Shown here in pieces: positions 6,356 to 8,758 of a stretch of DNA of 8,758 nt. The notes beneath the pieces are model-generated. The model worked only from the letters and a program-made list of their open reading frames with translations, ran no database searches and had not been told where the DNA came from. Origin of the DNA: Bacteriovoracaceae bacterium (lineage in GTDB: Bacteria > Bdellovibrionota > Bacteriovoracia > Bacteriovoracales > Bacteriovoracaceae); contig JAKLJM010000074.1 of assembly GCA_023151145.1 (NCBI GenBank), positions 1-8,758 of the forward strand, written 5' to 3'. Numbering within the stretch: position 1 is the first letter of the stretch; each line of letters starts with the position of its first letter. A program made the translations under genes and the position numbers.

Positions 6356-7147
6356 TTAAATCATTAGCTTTTGTTTATTTTTATTCACGTAGAAAAATAA
6401 TCCCACGCCAGCAAGAATCATTAAGAAACAAAGAATTTGTCCCATGGTCATACTGCCAAAATAAAAACCTAATTGTTGATCAGGTTCTCTGAAAAATTCG
6501 ACGATAAAACGAAACACACCATACCCTAACAAAAATAATGAAGAGATGATTCCGTAATTTTTCACTCGTTTTAAAACGATCCACAAAATGGCCCATAAAA
6601 CTAAGCCTTCTAAGAAAGCTTCATACAATTGACTGGGATGTCTCGGAAGTGGTCCACCACCCGGAAAAACCACACCTAACCAATGATCTGTAATTCGTCC
6701 GTACAATTCACCATTAATAAAATTTCCCATCCGACCAAAAAATAATCCAATGGTTCCGGCGAGTGCCACAGAGTCCATGACCTGCAGCCAGGAAATTTTA
6801 TTTTGTCTCGCAAAGATCACTCCGCCAGTGATTAAACCAATTAGAGCTCCATGGAAACTCAATCCGCCCTGCCATACTGATAATAATTCCGAAAGATTTT
6901 GGCTATAATAATCCCAGTTATACACAAACACATATGTAAGTCTTGCACCGACAAACATACAAATAATCATTGTGGTCACAAGTGTATCCACTTTTTCTTC
7001 AGTCACTTTAAAAAAACCACGACGAATGAGAACTTTAAATAAGTAAGTGGCAATTAAAAAACCGATAACATACATCAAGCCATACCAACGGACTTGTAAG
7101 GGGCCTAATGAAAAAATAACTGGATCAATTTGAGGAAAATTCATCAT
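6356..7147 (-). CDS. lgt: Prolipoprotein diacylglyceryl transferase
   Basis: Lgt moves diacylglycerol from phosphatidylglycerol to the lipobox cysteine of prolipoproteins in the inner membrane, the first step of lipoprotein maturation. Family hallmarks are all present (numbering from the ATG at 7147): Tyr22 in WYGLMY; HGALIG near residue 99, matching the HGGL motif; the signature GRMGNFINGELYGR at 138-151, with the essential Arg, Asn and Glu; HPSQLYE at 170-176; and RFIVEFFREPD at 213-223, with the conserved Arg and Glu. About seven hydrophobic segments and a length of 263 residues are typical. Two more in-frame ATGs exist: 7156, whose only ribosome-binding-like sequence (AGGG) abuts it, and 7144. 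For 7147 that AGGG is 9 bases away, so I prefer it, with modest certainty. A 9-bp hairpin (7149-7182) covers this start region. The gene probably shares a transcript with the gene 59 bases upstream (7207-8037). Confidence 0.95.
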   Translation of the reverse strand: MMNFPQIDPVIFSLGPLQVRWYGLMYVIGFLIATYLFKVLIRRGFFKVTEEKVDTLVTTMIICMFVGARLTYVFVYNWDYYSQNLSELLSVWQGGLSFHGALIGLITGGVIFARQNKISWLQVMDSVALAGTIGLFFGRMGNFINGELYGRITDHWLGVVFPGGGPLPRHPSQLYEAFLEGLVLWAILWIVLKRVKNYGIISSLFLLGYGVFRFIVEFFREPDQQLGFYFGSMTMGQILCFLMILAGVGLFFYVNKNKQKLMI

Positions 7148-7148
7148 G

Positions 7149-7182
7149 GATTCCATCCCTAAAAAAATGATAAGATGGAATC
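7149..7182 (-). repeat. Inverted repeat over the lgt translation start
   Basis: GATTCCATC (7149-7157) and GATGGAATC (7174-7182) are perfect 9-bp arms with a 16-base loop. In the minus-strand transcript the second-transcribed arm contains the ATG at 7156 and lies directly before the preferred ATG at 7147; the loop holds a run of seven U's and part of the AGGG. Folding would hide the start region. There is no T-run after the stem, so it is not a terminator. It could be translational control, an operator, or chance. Confidence 0.55.
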
Positions 7183-7206
7183 AATCCTACAGATTTTAAT
7201 AAATTT

Positions 7207-8037
7207 CTACAAGCTCAGATCAGTGCGTGGCTTAAAACTTTCTTCTGGATGATGCACACCCTCTGTTACTTTCGTCACACTTTGAATCAATTGACGAACA
7301 GGCACCGTTAAACCGCGAGTATCAAAATATGTGCAATGAGAGCTTAAAAAACTTAATAACTCTTCTGACGTCATTCGCACGTTACGATTTTTTAAAGTCG
7401 GATTTAAGCGCAAAATTTTAAAGCGTGCCGAAAGTTTTCGTACGCCATCTTGAGAAATGATTCGTTCATTTTTTACATCAATATAAACGGCTTCACCCTT
7501 TGATTCTTGATGACGTTGAACAACCATTCCTTCATCAATAGGCACGCCCCAAAATCCAATGACCCCAAGTCCCTGAAGCGCAAAACTTAAATAACGATTA
7601 AGCACTATTTTACTACTGCTCATGTGAGCTTTTGAACCAAAGGTTTTAAACACTCCAAGCTGCCATTCTTTGTTGCTAAATGAATACATCATCAAAGCAT
7701 TATTCTTTAATCGATAAACTTTATATCTCACTTGATCGACTATACTTTCTTGGCCGTATTGATCACTTTCAACCATTGAAGTTATTTGTCTCGACACAAC
7801 GACACTGGCCTCAGACATCGTCAATACTCGCGCGTGTGGATGAGTGACGATTAAACTTTCAGCCGCTTTCACTTCATTATCTAAAACTTTTTGAAAATGG
7901 TGATGGTTTAAAAAATCTACAACGCTTTGCTCAAATTCATTGGCTTTAAAACGAATAAAAACCGGAAAGCCCAAATCCTTTCTAAACTGAAACCACTGAA
8001 ATGGGGATTCTGTTTCTAGTTTCTTATCTTTACTCAT
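7207..8037 (-). CDS. Uncharacterised cytoplasmic protein
   Basis: I do not recognise this 276-residue protein (from ATG at 8037). It has no signal peptide. One hydrophobic stretch (about residues 149-165, YLSFALQGLGVIGFWGV) is flanked by charged residues and is probably a buried strand or helix rather than a membrane anchor. Three consecutive histidines at 45-47 are not enough to suggest metal binding. The C-terminal third (ISQDGVRKLSARFKIL onward) is basic and could be a small separate domain. An in-frame TTG at 8082 would add 15 residues, but the ATG has a strong site, GAGGTG, 4 bases before it, so the shorter form is preferred. It precedes lgt by 59 bases on the same strand without a terminator, so the two may be co-transcribed; a functional link to lipoprotein processing is unproven. 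It is divergent from rplU. Confidence 0.8.
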   Translation of the reverse strand: MSKDKKLETESPFQWFQFRKDLGFPVFIRFKANEFEQSVVDFLNHHHFQKVLDNEVKAAESLIVTHPHARVLTMSEASVVVSRQITSMVESDQYGQESIVDQVRYKVYRLKNNALMMYSFSNKEWQLGVFKTFGSKAHMSSSKIVLNRYLSFALQGLGVIGFWGVPIDEGMVVQRHQESKGEAVYIDVKNERIISQDGVRKLSARFKILRLNPTLKNRNVRMTSEELLSFLSSHCTYFDTRGLTVPVRQLIQSVTKVTEGVHHPEESFKPRTDLSL

Positions 8038-8041
8038 TTGA

Positions 8042-8047
8042 CACCTC
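8042..8047 (-). promoter_or_regulatory. Ribosome binding site deciding the start at 8037
   Basis: GAGGTG on the minus strand (complement of CACCTC) lies 4 bases before ATG 8037, a near-perfect Shine-Dalgarno. It makes the upstream TTG at 8082 an unlikely start for the gene at 7207-8037. Confidence 0.7.
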
Positions 8048-8097
8048 GCAAAGGCCAGGGATTTAAAGGACTCCTGCCACAACTACCCTATCGGAAA

Positions 8098-8185
8098 ATT
8101 GAGCTTTCCCTTGACATTAGAGCCACTCCGGCTTAAAAAGCTATGTTTACAGTCTTTAGCTAAAATGAGGGCCAACAAGCTCAAT
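8098..8185. repeat. Long-range inverted repeat enclosing the rplU promoter
   Basis: ATTGAGCTT (8098-8106) and AAGCTCAAT (8177-8185) are perfect 9-bp arms about 70 bases apart, with the -35 and -10 of the rplU promoter between them. The match continues outward in weaker form: TCGG precedes the left arm (8091-8094) and CCCGA follows the right arm (8186-8190). The left arm is upstream of the expected transcription start, so the arms would pair in DNA looping or as two binding sites for one protein, not in the mRNA. Confidence 0.45.
8111..8139 (+). promoter_or_regulatory. Sigma70-type promoter of rplU-rpmA
   Basis: A perfect -35 TTGACA (8111-8116) is followed after 17 bases by TAAAAA (8134-8139; 4 of 6 to TATAAT). 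Transcription would start near 8146, leaving a leader of about 105 bases before the ATG of rplU. Position, spacing and the strong -35 suit a constitutive, highly expressed ribosomal operon. Confidence 0.65.
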
Positions 8186-8191
8186 CCCGAC

Positions 8192-8207
8192 TATTCCCAT
8201 CGGAATA
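8192..8207 (+). promoter_or_regulatory. Hairpin in the rplU leader
   Basis: TATTCC (8192-8197) and GGAATA (8202-8207) form a 6-bp stem with a CATC loop; an overlapping alternative pairs CCGA (8187-8190) with TCGG (8200-8203). The leader then holds CCTC (8221-8224) able to pair with the GAGG of the ribosome binding site (8241-8244). This is the kind of leader that can carry ribosomal-protein autoregulation, but I do not recognise a known motif. Confidence 0.4.
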
Positions 8208-8252
8208 CAAAAGGATGACCCCTCGATTTTGCGGACAACAGAGGAGTTTTGA

Positions 8253-8618
8253 ATGTACGGTATCGTAGAAATCGCTGGTCACCAGTACAAGGTACAAGCA
8301 GGGGATCTAATCGACGTTGAAAAACTAGCTAACGAAGCTGGTTCAACAGTAACTTTTGACAAAGTTTATTTCATTGGTGGAGCTAACCCACAAGTTGGTC
8401 TTCCAGTTGTAAATGGTGCTAAAGTTGTTGCTAAAGTAGTTAAGCATGACAGATCAAGAAAAATCATCGTTTTCAAAAGAAAACCAGGTAAATACAAGAG
8501 AAAGAATGGTCACAGACAACATTTTACAGCTCTTTTAATTACTGAAGTAGTTGATGGATCTGGAAAAGCTACGAAGATCGATGCATCTTCTAAAGCTGCT
8601 AAAAATTATTTAAAATAA
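8253..8618 (+). CDS. rplU: 50S ribosomal protein L21
   Basis: L21 binds 23S rRNA in the large ribosomal subunit. The N-terminus MYGIVEIAGHQYKV is the family start, and residues 74-94 carry the basic signature FKRKPGKYKRKNGHRQHFTAL (the KRRKxYRRKxGHRQ motif). Length is 121 residues against about 103 in E. coli. The extra part is a lysine/alanine-rich C-terminal tail from about residue 100, a common kind of lineage extension in this protein. AGGAG (8242-8246) lies 6 bases before ATG. It is first in the conserved rplU-rpmA operon, 25 bases ahead of rpmA, and is driven by the promoter at 8111-8139. Confidence 0.98.
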   Translation: MYGIVEIAGHQYKVQAGDLIDVEKLANEAGSTVTFDKVYFIGGANPQVGLPVVNGAKVVAKVVKHDRSRKIIVFKRKPGKYKRKNGHRQHFTALLITEVVDGSGKATKIDASSKAAKNYLK

Positions 8619-8643
8619 GAATTTAAGTTAAGGAGATTATACA

Positions 8644-8758
8644 ATGGCACACAAAAAAGCCGCGGGTTCTACTTCGAACGGCCGTGATTCAAATCCTAAA
8701 ATGCGTGGAACTAAAAAATACGGTGGTGAGCACGTAATCCCAGGGAATATCATTATTC
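8644..8758 (+). CDS. rpmA: 50S ribosomal protein L27, N-terminal part (cut by window end)
   Basis: The frame MAHKKAAGSTSNGRDSNP, then KMRGTKKYGGE and PGNII, is unmistakably the start of L27. Its flexible N-terminal tail reaches the peptidyl-transferase centre of the 50S subunit. The Met-Ala-His-Lys-Lys start has no extra leader peptide, unlike the proteolytically processed L27 of Firmicutes. AAGGAG (8630-8635) lies 8 bases before ATG 8644. It follows rplU by 25 bases with no terminator, so it is the second gene of the operon. Only 38 codons are inside the window; the remainder continues beyond 8758. Confidence 0.97.
   Translation, partial: MAHKKAAGSTSNGRDSNPKMRGTKKYGGEHVIPGNIII

Noticed and set aside
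8066..8085. TGGCAGG on the minus strand as a sigma54 promoter for the gene at 7207
   Set aside because: No GC of the -12 element follows at the right distance.
1..8758. CRISPR array, tRNA, rRNA, toxin-antitoxin or defence gene cluster
   Set aside because: No regularly spaced repeats, no cloverleaf or rRNA-like sequence, and no recognisable defence or toxin families were seen on either strand.

Overview
The window is AT-rich, densely packed bacterial chromosome, mostly ordinary housekeeping and envelope genes. The lineage cannot be fixed from the sequence alone. Paired exported beta-barrel proteins with an identical SKAR start to the mature chain, a lipoprotein MltD-type transglycosylase with LysM repeats, several unrecognised small proteins and E. 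coli-like starts of L27 and Lgt fit a Gram-negative of the Bdellovibrionota (Bdellovibrio/Bacteriovorax-like). That assignment is an inference of moderate confidence.

Layout. Positions 1 to about 134 hold the right-hand end of an IS3-family insertion sequence: the last 36 codons of its transposase and a probable terminal inverted repeat. A rho-independent terminator on the opposite strand lies inside the transposase codons and would stop transcripts of the neighbouring outer-membrane genes. Next, all on the minus strand, come two tandem paralogous outer-membrane beta-barrel proteins (181-1440 and 1484-2611), an unrecognised protein with a degenerate dinucleotide-binding-like N-terminus (2706-3836), a strong terminator hairpin (3847-3884), and an MltD-like lytic transglycosylase lipoprotein (3948-5561). 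A spacer of about 250 bases follows, then a small exported protein of unknown function on the plus strand (5818-6351). It converges, with four bases between, on lgt (6356-7147, minus). Upstream of lgt is an unrecognised cytoplasmic protein (7207-8037, minus), probably in the same transcript. The right edge has a clear promoter and leader driving the ribosomal operon rplU-rpmA (8253 onward, plus); rpmA is cut by the window end.

How the genes fit together. The left and centre are envelope-centred: outer-membrane barrels, peptidoglycan cleavage by a lipid-anchored enzyme, and Lgt, which performs the first step of lipoprotein maturation on substrates such as the MltD-like protein. The ribosomal pair is a separate, divergently transcribed unit.

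No obviously new multi-gene system is visible. The points most worth a second look are the terminator embedded in the IS end, the tandem barrel duplication beside that IS, a 9-base-pair hairpin over the start of lgt, a long dyad enclosing the rplU promoter, a possible leaderless gene at 5818, and three proteins I cannot name. Three starts were moved downstream of the longest open frame (MltD, Lgt, and the gene at 7207) because the downstream ATG has the better ribosome binding site.
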